Below, in pieces: positions 37,138 to 46,533 of a stretch of 64,000 nucleotides of DNA. Source of the DNA: Fulvivirga ulvae (GTDB lineage Bacteria > Bacteroidota > Bacteroidia > Cytophagales > Cyclobacteriaceae). The stretch is from assembly GCF_021389975.1 (NCBI RefSeq), contig NZ_CP089981.1:762501-826500 (forward strand). Reading direction: 5' to 3'. A program made the position numbers and the translations under genes. Under the pieces are notes generated by a model. The model searched no databases. It was not told the origin of the DNA and was given only the letters and a program-made list of their open reading frames with translations. The stretch's first letter is position 1, and every line of letters starts with the position of its first letter.

Positions 37138-37457
37138 TGGTTTCTTCACGGGTGCAAACTTCACTACCTGTATGCTTATTTCTCACATAAAATAGTCCTC
37201 CAGCCCCCCTGATTCAAACAGAGCAATGATTGCCAACGGGTCATCAATAGCATCTGAGACTCCGAAAAGTGCTGTAAATATATAATGGGAACCTGTAAGA
37301 GAATTTGCCGGAGACCAGCACTTCAGATAAGGAATAAGACAGCCTACCAACAAGCTGACAGGAACGGCAGCATCAGACCAATTCTATAAAATCAACAAGT
37401 TTGATGAAATAAGTTTTCATAATCGCTTAATACATCCGGTTTATTTAAATTTTAAAA
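37138..37457. other. Intergenic region with an orphan minus-strand open frame
   Basis: 320 bases between asnB and the convergent OmpA-type gene. The minus strand has an open frame at 37183-37383 (66 codons, no start codon after the preceding TAG) with coding-like composition, for example SLLVGCLIPYLKCW and IIALFESGGLEDYFM. It may be a gene remnant. No terminator or promoter was recognised. Confidence 0.35.
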
Positions 37458-38765
37458 TTATTCTTCCAAAATCTCAATTTCTACTCTCACGTTATGCTTG
37501 GCCTGAGGGCTGAATTTGTCGTACAACATTCTTCTTCCTCCCCAGGCTTTAATTTCCATTCGATCGGCCGCTATGCCTTCATCAACCAGGTAGGATTTAA
37601 TGATTTCAGCCCTTTCTTTTGAAAGCTGCTTTGCAGAACCAAACCCCTGTTTATTGCTGTCTGCCAGAGCAAAGTATTTGTCCGAATCGCCCATGGTTAT
37701 GATCTTTCCAGGGCTTTTTCCATTAGTATGTCCGTGTATCCTGATCTTATAGTTAGGGTTTTCCTTCATCATTTCCAGCAGACTGTTGACTTCATACTTT
37801 GAATCAGGTCTCATAACAGCAGCATCATTGTAATAATAGACATTGTACATAACTACGATATCACCCACATGATAGCGTACCAGATCAAAGTTTACTACAT
37901 AAACGTCAGGAAGTACATTGATTTCGGTTGAGATAGTATCTTTAAAAGGGTGATAATAATTTAGGCTTTTTTGACTTTTCCTGAATCCAAAAACATCGCA
38001 AATGAGGGTAAGCTCTCCGGTACCGTTATTCGGATCCGATAGTTCTACCTGTTCATCTCCAGGTACCACGGTCAGCAGCTTGGCCCTTTCTGCATCTATG
38101 ATCTGTACATCGCCCTTCACCTCTTTACTGTTGCGGGCATTTTCCAGTATAAACAGTAGCTGATAGTCACTTAAGGTACCGGTTTTAGCCTTTGTTATGT
38201 TATTGCCCCCCTCGGCTATCTCTTCCTGACCTTCCCCTACCTCATCCTCAGTAGCAGGTTCTCCTTTATCTCCGGCATTTTCACCTTTGTTCTTTTCTTC
38301 TTTATCAAATTTCTCGGCGTAAAGGTCATCAAGCTTACCTACCTCTTTATTTAGTGCTTCAGTGGTTTTTTCGGCCCGTTGCTTTTCCTCCTCAGTCATT
38401 ACTAAACCAGAACCACCTGAACAAACAAAAACCCAGGCGTCACCAAACTGCTCATTTTCTCTGGTGCGTCGCATTTCACTAATCGCCGCCTTATAATTCT
38501 GAGAGTAGTCCAGGTATACAAAAAACAGGTTCTTTTTACTATTAAAACCATAATCCACCTCTTTGCCGGCTTTGCTAATTTCATCGACATAGCGCCTGGC
38601 ATAATGCTCTTTGTTAGCCGAATAAGCCCCAACCACAACATAATAACCCGCGACCATTTCCGAGGGTCTTTGTTTTTGGGCAAAGGTGAGCAACGGCATG
38701 GCCACAAGAATGCTTATACATAAGGCCAGAGTTTTTTTAGTAATGGGGCAAATGTCAAAAAACAT
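37458..38765 (-). CDS. SPOR-like plus OmpA-family protein, copy 1 (435 aa)
   Basis: The start at 38765 gives a signal peptide ending LLTFAQ; an ATG at 38795 would add ten residues. Residues about 45-130 resemble a SPOR-like domain (YYVVVGAYSANKEHYARRYV), then a Glu/Lys-rich linker, a beta-type middle domain and a C-terminal OmpA domain (GHTNGKSPGK, LSKERAEIIKSYL, NVRVEIEIL). Both SPOR and OmpA domains bind peptidoglycan, so it is likely an envelope anchor, periplasmic or outer-membrane linked. It has a tandem paralog 49-79 bases upstream with the same domain order. The biological role is unknown. Confidence 0.82.
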   Translation of the reverse strand: MFFDICPITKKTLALCISILVAMPLLTFAQKQRPSEMVAGYYVVVGAYSANKEHYARRYVDEISKAGKEVDYGFNSKKNLFFVYLDYSQNYKAAISEMRRTRENEQFGDAWVFVCSGGSGLVMTEEEKQRAEKTTEALNKEVGKLDDLYAEKFDKEEKNKGENAGDKGEPATEDEVGEGQEEIAEGGNNITKAKTGTLSDYQLLFILENARNSKEVKGDVQIIDAERAKLLTVVPGDEQVELSDPNNGTGELTLICDVFGFRKSQKSLNYYHPFKDTISTEINVLPDVYVVNFDLVRYHVGDIVVMYNVYYYNDAAVMRPDSKYEVNSLLEMMKENPNYKIRIHGHTNGKSPGKIITMGDSDKYFALADSNKQGFGSAKQLSKERAEIIKSYLVDEGIAADRMEIKAWGGRRMLYDKFSPQAKHNVRVEIEILEE

Positions 38766-38844
38766 AAAGGCAATGAGGTTAGGTTTAAGGTTCAATATAA
38801 TAAATAATATGCTGAGGTACCTGTAAAATTAGATCTGGAATATG

Positions 38845-40116
38845 CTAATCTGCAAGTATCTCTACTTCCACACGGACATTTTTATGGGCCAGGGGGTCGA
38901 ACTTATCATATAGCATTCTTTTACCTCCCCACCCTTTTACTTCAATTCGATCTTCGCTAATGCCCTGCTGTAGCATCCATTCCTTAATGGCCTCAGCTCT
39001 GAACAATGACAATTTCTTTGCACTTCCAACAGTCTCCTGATGGTTGGCATTGATATTAAAAAAGTTTTTATCATCAGGGTTAAGGTGAATTATCTTACCA
39101 TGCGAGTTACCATTGGTATGTCCATGGATCATCACCTTAAGGTTTTGATTTTCCGTAAGCATATCAAGGAAGCTGTTGAGCTCATAAACTGACTCAGGCT
39201 TCATAATGGCTGCATCAATGAAAAAATAGACATTGTACATCACAATCACGTCACCTTTTTTGAATCTCTGAAGTTCAAAATCTACAATTATTGAGTCTCC
39301 AACTACCGAAGTATACGCCTTTGTGGTATCGTTGACAGGATCATCCAGATCTACTTCATGCTGAATCTCTCTGAAACCGAATATATCACTTATGAGTTTA
39401 ATTCTGCGTGTACCGTTGTTTGGATCCCTCAACTCCACAATTTCATGTGTTTTCCCCTGTCCTATTTCCTTTATTCGCTCAAGATCCAGAATCTTAATAT
39501 TACCTTTTACTTCCTTTAGCGTTTTTTTATTAATGGCATTAAAGTATAAATAGTAATATCCTTCTCTTTTATCTATTCTGTTCTCAGATACTTCTTCAGC
39601 TATCTCAGGTTCGCTCTCTTCCATTACCAGCTCTTCCTCCTGTTCAAGGAACTCTTCTTCCTCAGAGGGTTCAGCCCCGGTCTCTTCCGGCTCATATGCT
39701 TCATCAATCTGCTCAATATCCTCTTCCTGATAGGTCTTAACTGTTGGGGTGGAGATGGTCGATTCTCCCAAAGAACCCTGGTATACCCAGGCATCTCCAA
39801 AGCCTGCAATTGCTCTTACACGTCGGACTTCTTGAATAGCCTCGGTTACATTTGGTGAAGAAAACACATATACGTAATATAAGTTGCGGTCAGGGTTGAG
39901 TGCATAGTTCGCATCAAGGGATTGCTCCCTGGCATATGCCGTAAAGCGTATTGCATTATTTTGATAAGCGAATGCACCAATCACTACATAGCTAGTCTGC
40001 GCGGAATTTGGCTCTGTGTTATCTTCCGAGGTATACCCTGCATTCGGAAAACCTAGCAAAACGATAAAAAATAGAGGCAAGAACCTGAGCCTCCTGGAAA
40101 TTATTTGGCTTACCAT
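38845..40116 (-). CDS. SPOR-like plus OmpA-family protein, copy 2 (423 aa)
   Basis: Signal peptide (cleaved near GYTSE), SPOR-like segment YVVIGAFAYQNNAIRFTAYA, a strongly acidic Glu-rich linker at about 130-200, a beta-type domain that is clearly alike in copy 1 (LRDPNNGTRRIKLISDIFGF), and an OmpA domain (IHGHTNGNSHGKII, LSLFRAEAIKEWML, GGKRMLYDKFDP). The matching domain order and neighbouring position show tandem duplication. The linker is the most divergent part. It is the first gene of the pair; the upstream gene is pbpC, 89 bases away. Probable cell-wall anchored protein. Confidence 0.82.
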   Translation of the reverse strand: MVSQIISRRLRFLPLFFIVLLGFPNAGYTSEDNTEPNSAQTSYVVIGAFAYQNNAIRFTAYAREQSLDANYALNPDRNLYYVYVFSSPNVTEAIQEVRRVRAIAGFGDAWVYQGSLGESTISTPTVKTYQEEDIEQIDEAYEPEETGAEPSEEEEFLEQEEELVMEESEPEIAEEVSENRIDKREGYYYLYFNAINKKTLKEVKGNIKILDLERIKEIGQGKTHEIVELRDPNNGTRRIKLISDIFGFREIQHEVDLDDPVNDTTKAYTSVVGDSIIVDFELQRFKKGDVIVMYNVYFFIDAAIMKPESVYELNSFLDMLTENQNLKVMIHGHTNGNSHGKIIHLNPDDKNFFNINANHQETVGSAKKLSLFRAEAIKEWMLQQGISEDRIEVKGWGGKRMLYDKFDPLAHKNVRVEVEILAD

Positions 40117-40205
40117 ATCTTAAGTTTAAAAAATTCAATGTCTAAAGATAGTAAAAATTAAAATAATATAACTAACTCACCATTTTTTACCAACGAAAGT
40201 GACAC

Positions 40206-42578
40206 CTATTTATCTGATTCTGAAATAATTTCGAATTGTTGAGTGATATATTCTCCCTCATCATCTACAAGTGTCAACTCGTAGTTTCCGGCCGGAGGAC
40301 TCACGGAAAGCTGATGAATCCTTGTGGTCGTCCCTATGAATTGATCATTGAGATGCCAAAAAATAGTAGTTTCAGGCCTGCGATGTGCAACCTCAAAAAC
40401 AGCACTCCCAAGTGTCCCGTCAAGCTCCTTAGGAATGTAAATAATTGAATTTTTTTTAGGATATATAACGTCCATCGTGGCGATGTTCATCTGGTCTGAA
40501 ATACAGTCTTTACGAAAAGGAGGAAGCTTTCGGTACGACGGATTTTTAGACCTATAGTAATACTCCTGAACCGGCGGCAATACGAACCATGAAGTGTGTA
40601 CTATTTTATCAACAGGTTCGCAATCCGCATGAACACGATATCCGTTGACATCAAGGTGCACTGCTTTATGAAAAGGGCAGTTTTTGGTTCTGCTACCTGA
40701 TTTAATTATTTGCAGGGTATCTACCAGCGTACATAGCTCCGTGGCTCTATAACCACTTTCCCGGCATACGCTCATGGGTAACATTTCCGCTATGGGCTGA
40801 TCAAACCAGGCTGACTTTTGCAAAACATCAAAAACATCAAACATTAATGGTGCGGCAGCCTGTATTCCGGTAAGGCCGGGACGCCCCTCACCATCAGCAT
40901 TTCCTACCCATACTCCTACCACATACGTTGAAGTGACTCCTACTGCCCAGGCATCTCTGTAGCCAAAACTGGTACCTGTTTTCCATGCTATTTTTTGAGA
41001 GGAATCGAACATTTCCCATGACGACTCTTCAGTAGGCCTGTAAACCTCGAGAAGCGCCTCCATTGTATGATAAACAGATGCTGCGCTCAGTATACCCATT
41101 CCGGATCTTGTCTCCGGCTCAGAAGAAGGCTGCTCTGTATAATGAAGCGGGCGGAATCCTGACTCGCTATATCGGTAATTATCAGTATGTGAGTTATAAT
41201 GGTTCAACGTACGGGCAAGTCCTGCATACATCCCACTGATATCCCAAAGTGTACCCTCTGCACCTCCGAGTATCAGGGATAAACCATAGTGATCCGGCGA
41301 TTGTGTAAGCGTGGTCATTCCTAGCTCATTGAGAAGAGAATGAAATTTTTCATAGCGATATTCCCTAAGCATCTGCACCGCGGGTACATTCAATGACCGG
41401 GACAAAGCACGGTTAGCGGATACAGCCCCGTCATACGTTCTTGAGAAATTTTTAGGGGCAAATCCATTGATAAAGACAGGTACATCAGGAATGAGTGATG
41501 ACGGCAATATCTGGCCCTCGTCAAGCATGGCTGCGTATAGAAAGGGCTTCAAAATACTTCCTGTACTTCTTGGCGCAGTAATTATATCCACATAATTGTC
41601 ATGCTGGCTCCCGGCTTGCCACACGTTGCCCACATAAGCCAATACCTCGCCCGACTGAACATTGGCAACAATCGCTGCAGCATTATATACTTCATTACCC
41701 TTTAAAGTACGGTGATGATTTTCAATTATTCTTGTTATTCTTCTCTGAAGAGATATATCTATTGTGCTTGCAATATTTTGCTGTTGTTTGCCATCCTGAA
41801 TGGCCCTGGTGAGCAGATGAGGAGCCAGCTGAGGCAATGGTAAAGGTTCATCAGGAATGGGCTCTGATTTTGCAAGCTGGTTCGTCAAGGAATCAATAAT
41901 ACTTTCTGAGAGTAGCTTATCCAGTAACCGGTTTCTTTTAACCCGCAGTTCATTTCTGTTTCTACCAGGATGAATCAGGCCCGGGCTGTTGGGTAACACT
42001 GCCAGCAATGCAGCCTCTCCCCATGAGATGTCCCCCGGCCCTCTGTTGAAGTATCTCCATGTTGCTGTGTTGAGACCGACTACATTGCCTCCAAATGGGG
42101 CGTGAGATGCATACATAGCAAGGATTTCTTCCTTGGAGTAGGAAAACTCAACCCGGGTGGCCATTACGATCTCAATGAGCTTCTGCCATAGAGTTCGTGG
42201 CTTATCGCGCCTGCTAAGCCGCACGAGTTGCATGGTAAGGGTACTACCTCCGCTAACTACTTTGCCGGAGCTCAGGTTTTGCCAGGTGGCACGCAGCAGG
42301 GCAAAGGGATTGACTCCGGGATGGTAGTAAAATCCTTCATCCTCGAAGTGTATGATCGCCTCTTCAAACTTCTCAGGAACAGAGTCCATTTCCGCAAATC
42401 GCCACTGTCCATCTGGCGCAATAGCCGCGCCCAGTAACTGTCCCTCCCTGCTCTCGAGCGAAGTGGAATAGGGATCATCAAACAGGGTATCCGGTAGTAA
42501 AAAATAATATCCGGTGATTAAAACCGCTAAGACCAGTAGTCTACATCGTCTCTTTTTATTTTGAAAATATCTCAACAC
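40206..42578 (-). CDS. pbpC: Penicillin-binding protein 1C (790 aa)
   Basis: N-terminal membrane anchor (LLVLAVLITGYYFLLP), GT51 transglycosylase domain (HFEDEGFYYHPGVNP, GGSTLTMQLVRLS), transpeptidase domain with the SxxK nucleophile in STGSILKPF (about 338-346), the KTGTSFGYRDAW motif, and a C-terminal BiPBP_C domain. Length fits PbpC. It builds and cross-links peptidoglycan strands. In many bacteria pbpC lies beside the alpha-2-macroglobulin gene; here the latter is at 57997, about 15 kb away on the same strand. It precedes the two OmpA-like genes by 89 bases. Confidence 0.92.
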   Translation of the reverse strand: MLRYFQNKKRRCRLLVLAVLITGYYFLLPDTLFDDPYSTSLESREGQLLGAAIAPDGQWRFAEMDSVPEKFEEAIIHFEDEGFYYHPGVNPFALLRATWQNLSSGKVVSGGSTLTMQLVRLSRRDKPRTLWQKLIEIVMATRVEFSYSKEEILAMYASHAPFGGNVVGLNTATWRYFNRGPGDISWGEAALLAVLPNSPGLIHPGRNRNELRVKRNRLLDKLLSESIIDSLTNQLAKSEPIPDEPLPLPQLAPHLLTRAIQDGKQQQNIASTIDISLQRRITRIIENHHRTLKGNEVYNAAAIVANVQSGEVLAYVGNVWQAGSQHDNYVDIITAPRSTGSILKPFLYAAMLDEGQILPSSLIPDVPVFINGFAPKNFSRTYDGAVSANRALSRSLNVPAVQMLREYRYEKFHSLLNELGMTTLTQSPDHYGLSLILGGAEGTLWDISGMYAGLARTLNHYNSHTDNYRYSESGFRPLHYTEQPSSEPETRSGMGILSAASVYHTMEALLEVYRPTEESSWEMFDSSQKIAWKTGTSFGYRDAWAVGVTSTYVVGVWVGNADGEGRPGLTGIQAAAPLMFDVFDVLQKSAWFDQPIAEMLPMSVCRESGYRATELCTLVDTLQIIKSGSRTKNCPFHKAVHLDVNGYRVHADCEPVDKIVHTSWFVLPPVQEYYYRSKNPSYRKLPPFRKDCISDQMNIATMDVIYPKKNSIIYIPKELDGTLGSAVFEVAHRRPETTIFWHLNDQFIGTTTRIHQLSVSPPAGNYELTLVDDEGEYITQQFEIISESDK

Positions 42579-42687
42579 GATGCAAAAATCGTAAATCCAC
42601 TTCTCTATAAAAAATAAATGACCCCTAGTCTTTTACCAGAGGTTATAGCACATTTCAGGTATAAAAAATTATAACCGAAAACAGGGA

Positions 42688-42718
42688 TTTCCAACGAAAC
42701 TCATTCCGCATATCTTTA
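42688..42718 (+). promoter_or_regulatory. Possible promoter of zinc protease gene
   Basis: TTTC at 42688 and TATCTTTA at 42711, 19 bases apart, resemble the -33 TTTG and -7 TAnnTTTG boxes. They lie about 45 bases before the ATG at 42764. Neither box is exact. Confidence 0.3.
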
Positions 42719-42763
42719 TAATGAATAACCAAATAAACCATTTATTAACTAAAACCAACAAAA

Positions 42764-43939
42764 ATGAAAAAGATCAGAATTTCATTGCTGGGACTGGTAG
42801 CGCTCCTGGCTTTTGTGGTGTTCTCCTGTACGGAAGAGCCCGCAGTTGACCCCGTTCAGGAACCACAAATTAGTGAAGAAACCCTGGCCCAGTTTACTGA
42901 ACTTGGATTTGATGTCAGCGACATCAGGTTTGTTACCTTTAATAACCCAGTAACCGGAGAGTCCGAGCAGGTTTATGTTCTTGAAAATGACATCAAGATT
43001 TCGCCAAAGCAACTGGCAGCCATGTTACCTGATACCCATGACGGGCCTACTACAGAGCAATACCGAACTACGAACCTGGTTAGCTCTCCTAAAACCATCA
43101 AAGTTCTCGGCTACTATGGCAGTGGCAGCAACAGTTCATACCTGGATGCCACTATGAGATCCGCCTTACAAATGGCTGTAGACAATTACAACAACCTGAA
43201 CCTCGGCCTGGATTTCACATTGGCCTTTGGCACAAATTCCGGCAGCTATGATATTGTTGTTACGCGGGTTTCGGGTAGTGGAGGAGGAAGAGCTGGTTTC
43301 CCTACAGGAGGAAATCCTTATAAATGGGTGGAAATACAGGCAGGAACCGTCAATTACGGTACAGATGTAGTTGAACATGTTATGACCCATGAAATCGGTC
43401 ATTGTGTAGGCTTACGTCATACTGATTATTTCAACAGGTCTATTTCCTGCGGCTCAGGAGGTAATGAAGGAGGTGCGGGAGTTGGTGCAATTCATATCCC
43501 CGGGACACCGGCAACTACAAATGTTGATATGAACTCTATCATGCTTGCTTGCTTCAATGGTTCTGAAAATGGAGAATTCAGCAACTATGATGCTACTGCC
43601 TTAACCACTTTGTATCCAGGCTCTACCAACCCTCCAGGCGATCCTACTTTGACAGTTTCCCCTACCTCTGTAGGTTTTGGGTACACATCGGGCAGCCGCA
43701 CTATCACAGTTTCGGCTAATGTAAACTGGACAGTAACTGACAATGCCGGATGGATTTCTGTTTCTCCTGCAAGCGGTTCAAACAGTGGTACGTTCACGAT
43801 AAGTGTTTCTCCATACAACATGCCATGTGAACCTATAAGAAGGGGTACTGTGACCATTGACGGCGGTGCAGCCGGCACCAAGACCATATCAGTATCTCAA
43901 AGCTCAAGGCCTCTCAGACCGGGTGAGCAATGCCCTTAA
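42764..43939 (+). CDS. Zinc metalloprotease lipoprotein with BACON domain (391 aa)
   Basis: SPII signal with lipidation cysteine C22 (LLAFVVFSCTEE). The zinc site HEIGHCVGLRH is at H209, H213 and H219 with catalytic E210, followed by the met-turn region with MNSIM, as in the M57-type HEIGH peptidases of Bacteroidota. Residues about 300-380 form a BACON domain (VSPTSVGFGYTSGSRTITVS, NWTVTDNAGWISVSP), usually a carbohydrate or mucin-adhesion module. It should sit on the cell surface, cutting secreted or surface proteins. Divergent from pbpC; its terminator is at 44006. Confidence 0.88.
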   Translation: MKKIRISLLGLVALLAFVVFSCTEEPAVDPVQEPQISEETLAQFTELGFDVSDIRFVTFNNPVTGESEQVYVLENDIKISPKQLAAMLPDTHDGPTTEQYRTTNLVSSPKTIKVLGYYGSGSNSSYLDATMRSALQMAVDNYNNLNLGLDFTLAFGTNSGSYDIVVTRVSGSGGGRAGFPTGGNPYKWVEIQAGTVNYGTDVVEHVMTHEIGHCVGLRHTDYFNRSISCGSGGNEGGAGVGAIHIPGTPATTNVDMNSIMLACFNGSENGEFSNYDATALTTLYPGSTNPPGDPTLTVSPTSVGFGYTSGSRTITVSANVNWTVTDNAGWISVSPASGSNSGTFTISVSPYNMPCEPIRRGTVTIDGGAAGTKTISVSQSSRPLRPGEQCP

Positions 43940-44005
43940 TTTCTGTTAATTAACTAAATCACCTACCTATCGCATGCATCATTAGGAAACGGGCATGCTT
44001 AAACA

Positions 44006-44038
44006 AAAAGGCTTCTGGCACTATGCCGGAAGCCTTTT
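44006..44038. terminator. Bidirectional terminator between protease and ilvA
   Basis: 15-bp stem AAAAGGCTTCtGGCA/TGCCgGAAGCCTTTT with one T-G wobble, a 3-base loop, and T runs on both ends. It ends the plus-strand protease and the minus-strand BCAA operon. Confidence 0.85.
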
Positions 44039-44063
44039 CTTTAGGGATTGTTCAACTCTGAGA

Positions 44064-45349
44064 TTAAATTAAATAATGAAACAACTGAGGTTGATCATTG
44101 ATATATTCGTACTTAAATCTTTTCACTTCCATTCGTGACATTAAAGGCTCGAGATCTTCCCTGTTTTGCAGTTCTATACCTATCAGTGCAGGTCCTCTTT
44201 CACGGCTATTCTTTTTGGAGTATTCGAAATGAGTAATGTCATCATTTTTCCCCAATACCTCGGTGAGAAACTCTCTCAATGCTCCTGCCCTCTGCGGAAA
44301 GTTTACTATAAAATAATGTTTCAGTCCGTCATATAACAATGAACGCTCTTTGATCTCCATGGTTCGTGTAATGTCATTGTTACTACCGCTGACCACACAT
44401 ACTACATTTTTGCCTTTGATCTCATCTTTCAGAGCATTTAATGCAGTAATGGAAAGGGCTCCGGCAGGCTCTACCACAATGGCCTGTTCGTTGTATAGCC
44501 TCAATATTTCCCCACATACCTGACCTTCGGGCACAGTTATAACATCATCAAGCAGCTCTCTGCAAATTTCAAAGGTGATATCACCAACCCTTTTTACCGC
44601 TGCACCATCCACAAACTTGTCTATGTTGTCGAGGGTTACTATTTCACCTTTTTCTATGGAGGTTTTCATAGCAGAAGCGCCGGCAGGCTCTACACCGATG
44701 ATCCTGGTCGATGGTGAGAGTACTTTAAAATAACTGGCAAGACCTGCTGCCAGCCCACCACCCCCAATGGGCAAAATGAGATAGTCGACAGGCTCGTTGC
44801 TGTCTTCCAGTATTTCTTTGCCGACTGTTGCTTGTCCTTCAATGATCTTTTCATCATCAAACGGAGGGATAAAGGCAACTTCATTCTTTCACAAAATGCT
44901 GTCGCTTCATGAAAAGCATCGTCAAAAGTATCTCCGGTAAGCACTACTTCAATGTACTCTTTACCAAACATTTTGACCTGGTTGACCTTCTGGCTTGGCG
45001 TAGGCGAGGGCATGAATATAGTACCTTTGATCTTTTTTAAGCTGCAAGCCAGCGCAACGCCCTGAGCGTGGTTCCCGGCGCTGGCACATGCCACACCATT
45101 TTTTAACTGCTCCTCATTCAGACCCTGGATCATGTTATATGCCCCACGGATTTTGTATGACCGCACCACCTGCAGATCTTCTCTTTTAAGCTGAATATTG
45201 GCTCCATAGCGTTCCGACAAATGGTGGTTGGGCATTAAGGGGGTCCTTATGGCCACACCTTTAAGGTTCTCCGCCGCCGTAAGTATGTTGTCTATGGATA
45301 TTCTGTTGACTTTTGTTTGAGGCATTACATTAGGATTTATCTCTCTCAC
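44064..45349 (-). pseudogene. ilvA: Threonine ammonia-lyase, one-base frameshift (about 427 aa)
   Basis: The first frame encodes the PLP domain with the lysine in RSYKIRGAYN and SAGNHAQGVALAC up to FCERMKLP, then goes out of frame. The correct continuation is FIPPFDDEKIIEGQATVG in the next frame, followed by LPIGGGGLAAGL and a C-terminal ACT-like domain (HYFIVNFPQRAGALREFL). The loss of one base near 44871-44876 explains this exactly. The whole protein has the length and domains of biosynthetic IlvA, which makes 2-oxobutanoate for isoleucine. It is the last gene of the ilv operon, 86 bases after ilvC. Sequence error or true lesion cannot be told apart here. Confidence 0.88.
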
Positions 45350-45372
45350 TTTTCTATGCTCCGGAATTGAGT

Positions 45373-45419
45373 TAAGCTATATCAGACCCCTGCTTCTGCA
45401 AGGCTTCTGATATAGCTTA
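45373..45419 (-). other. 14-bp intercistronic hairpin between ilvC and ilvA
   Basis: Perfect stem TAAGCTATATCAGA/TCTGATATAGCTTA around a 19-base loop in the 86-base gap. There is no T run behind it on the minus strand, so it is not a plain terminator. It could be an mRNA-processing or stability element that sets the amount of ilvA message. Confidence 0.6.
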
Positions 45420-45435
45420 TATTAGTCAGGAATAC

Positions 45436-46482
45436 TTACGCGCTTTCAGGGCGTAGTTTTCTTACCTCCGCTCCTGCTTGCCAGATCTCTGATTCTCTCA
45501 GTTCTTTCAGTTCTTCTTCAAGCTTTTCACGGTAATCAGATTTACTGTTGCTGTCTATTGATTTTTGCGCTTCATTGCCTTTAGCTACTTCAGAATAAAG
45601 CTCTTCAAATACAGGCTTTGATGCATCCCTGAATTTTTTCCACCAATCCAGTGCACCTCTCTGGGCTGTAGTAGAGCAGTTGGCATACATCCAGTCCATA
45701 CCATTTTCTGCTACCAGCGGCATAAGGGATTGCGTTAATTCTTCAACCGTTTCATTAAAAGCCTCAGATGGCGTATGGCCGTTGGCTCTCAACACTTCAT
45801 ACTGAGCAGCGAAAATACCCTGAATAGCACCCATCAATGAGCCTCTTTCCCCGGTAAGATCACTGTAAACCTCTCTTTTGAATGTAGTTTCGAACAGGTA
45901 ACCTGAACCTACACCTATACCTAGTGCTACCACGCGCTCTTTTGCCCTGCCTGTAGCATCCTGAAATATCGCATAGCTGGAATTAAGTCCACGACCTTCC
46001 AGGAACATTCTTCTCAGGGAAGTACCTGAACCTTTAGGAGCAATAAGAATTACGTCCACATCTTCAGGAGGTACTATACCGGTTCTTTCTTTATAAGTAA
46101 TGCCAAAACCGTGAGAGAAATAGAGGGCTTTGCCCGGTGTAAGGTATTTCTTTACAGTTGGCCATAGTGTAATCTGGCCTGCGTCAGAAAGCAGGTATTG
46201 GATAACAGTACCCCTCTCACATGCTTCTTCTATTTCAAAAAGTGTTTTTCCCGGCTCCCAGCCATCGGCAACAGCCTTATCCCAGGTCTTAGAGTCTTTT
46301 CTCTGGCCAACAATTACGTTAATGCCATTATCTCTTAGGTTCAGTGCTTGCCCGGGACCTTGTACGCCATAGCCGATCACGGCCACGGTCTCATCTTTTA
46401 GCACTTCACGCGCTTTTTCTAAAGGAAATTCACTTCTGGTAACTACTTCTTCGATTACTCCGCCGAAATTAATTTTAGCCAT
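45436..46482 (-). CDS. ilvC: Ketol-acid reductoisomerase (348 aa)
   Basis: An NADPH-binding Rossmann N-terminus (VAVIGYGVQGPGQALNLRDN) is followed by the KARI knotted C-terminal domain, with HGFGITYKE and PKGSGTSLRRMF and the metal-binding acidic residues in the LTGERGSLMGAIQGIF region. It converts acetolactate or acetohydroxybutyrate to the dihydroxy acid in valine, leucine and isoleucine synthesis. Length is that of the short class I form. It lies in the ilv operon between ilvN and ilvA, with a gap of 51 bases to the end of restored ilvN. Confidence 0.94.
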   Translation of the reverse strand: MAKINFGGVIEEVVTRSEFPLEKAREVLKDETVAVIGYGVQGPGQALNLRDNGINVIVGQRKDSKTWDKAVADGWEPGKTLFEIEEACERGTVIQYLLSDAGQITLWPTVKKYLTPGKALYFSHGFGITYKERTGIVPPEDVDVILIAPKGSGTSLRRMFLEGRGLNSSYAIFQDATGRAKERVVALGIGVGSGYLFETTFKREVYSDLTGERGSLMGAIQGIFAAQYEVLRANGHTPSEAFNETVEELTQSLMPLVAENGMDWMYANCSTTAQRGALDWWKKFRDASKPVFEELYSEVAKGNEAQKSIDSNSKSDYREKLEEELKELRESEIWQAGAEVRKLRPESA

Positions 46483-46533
46483 AGCTTAATAGTATTATTA
46501 TTGTTAATTATTCTTTTTTAAAATTATGGTGCC

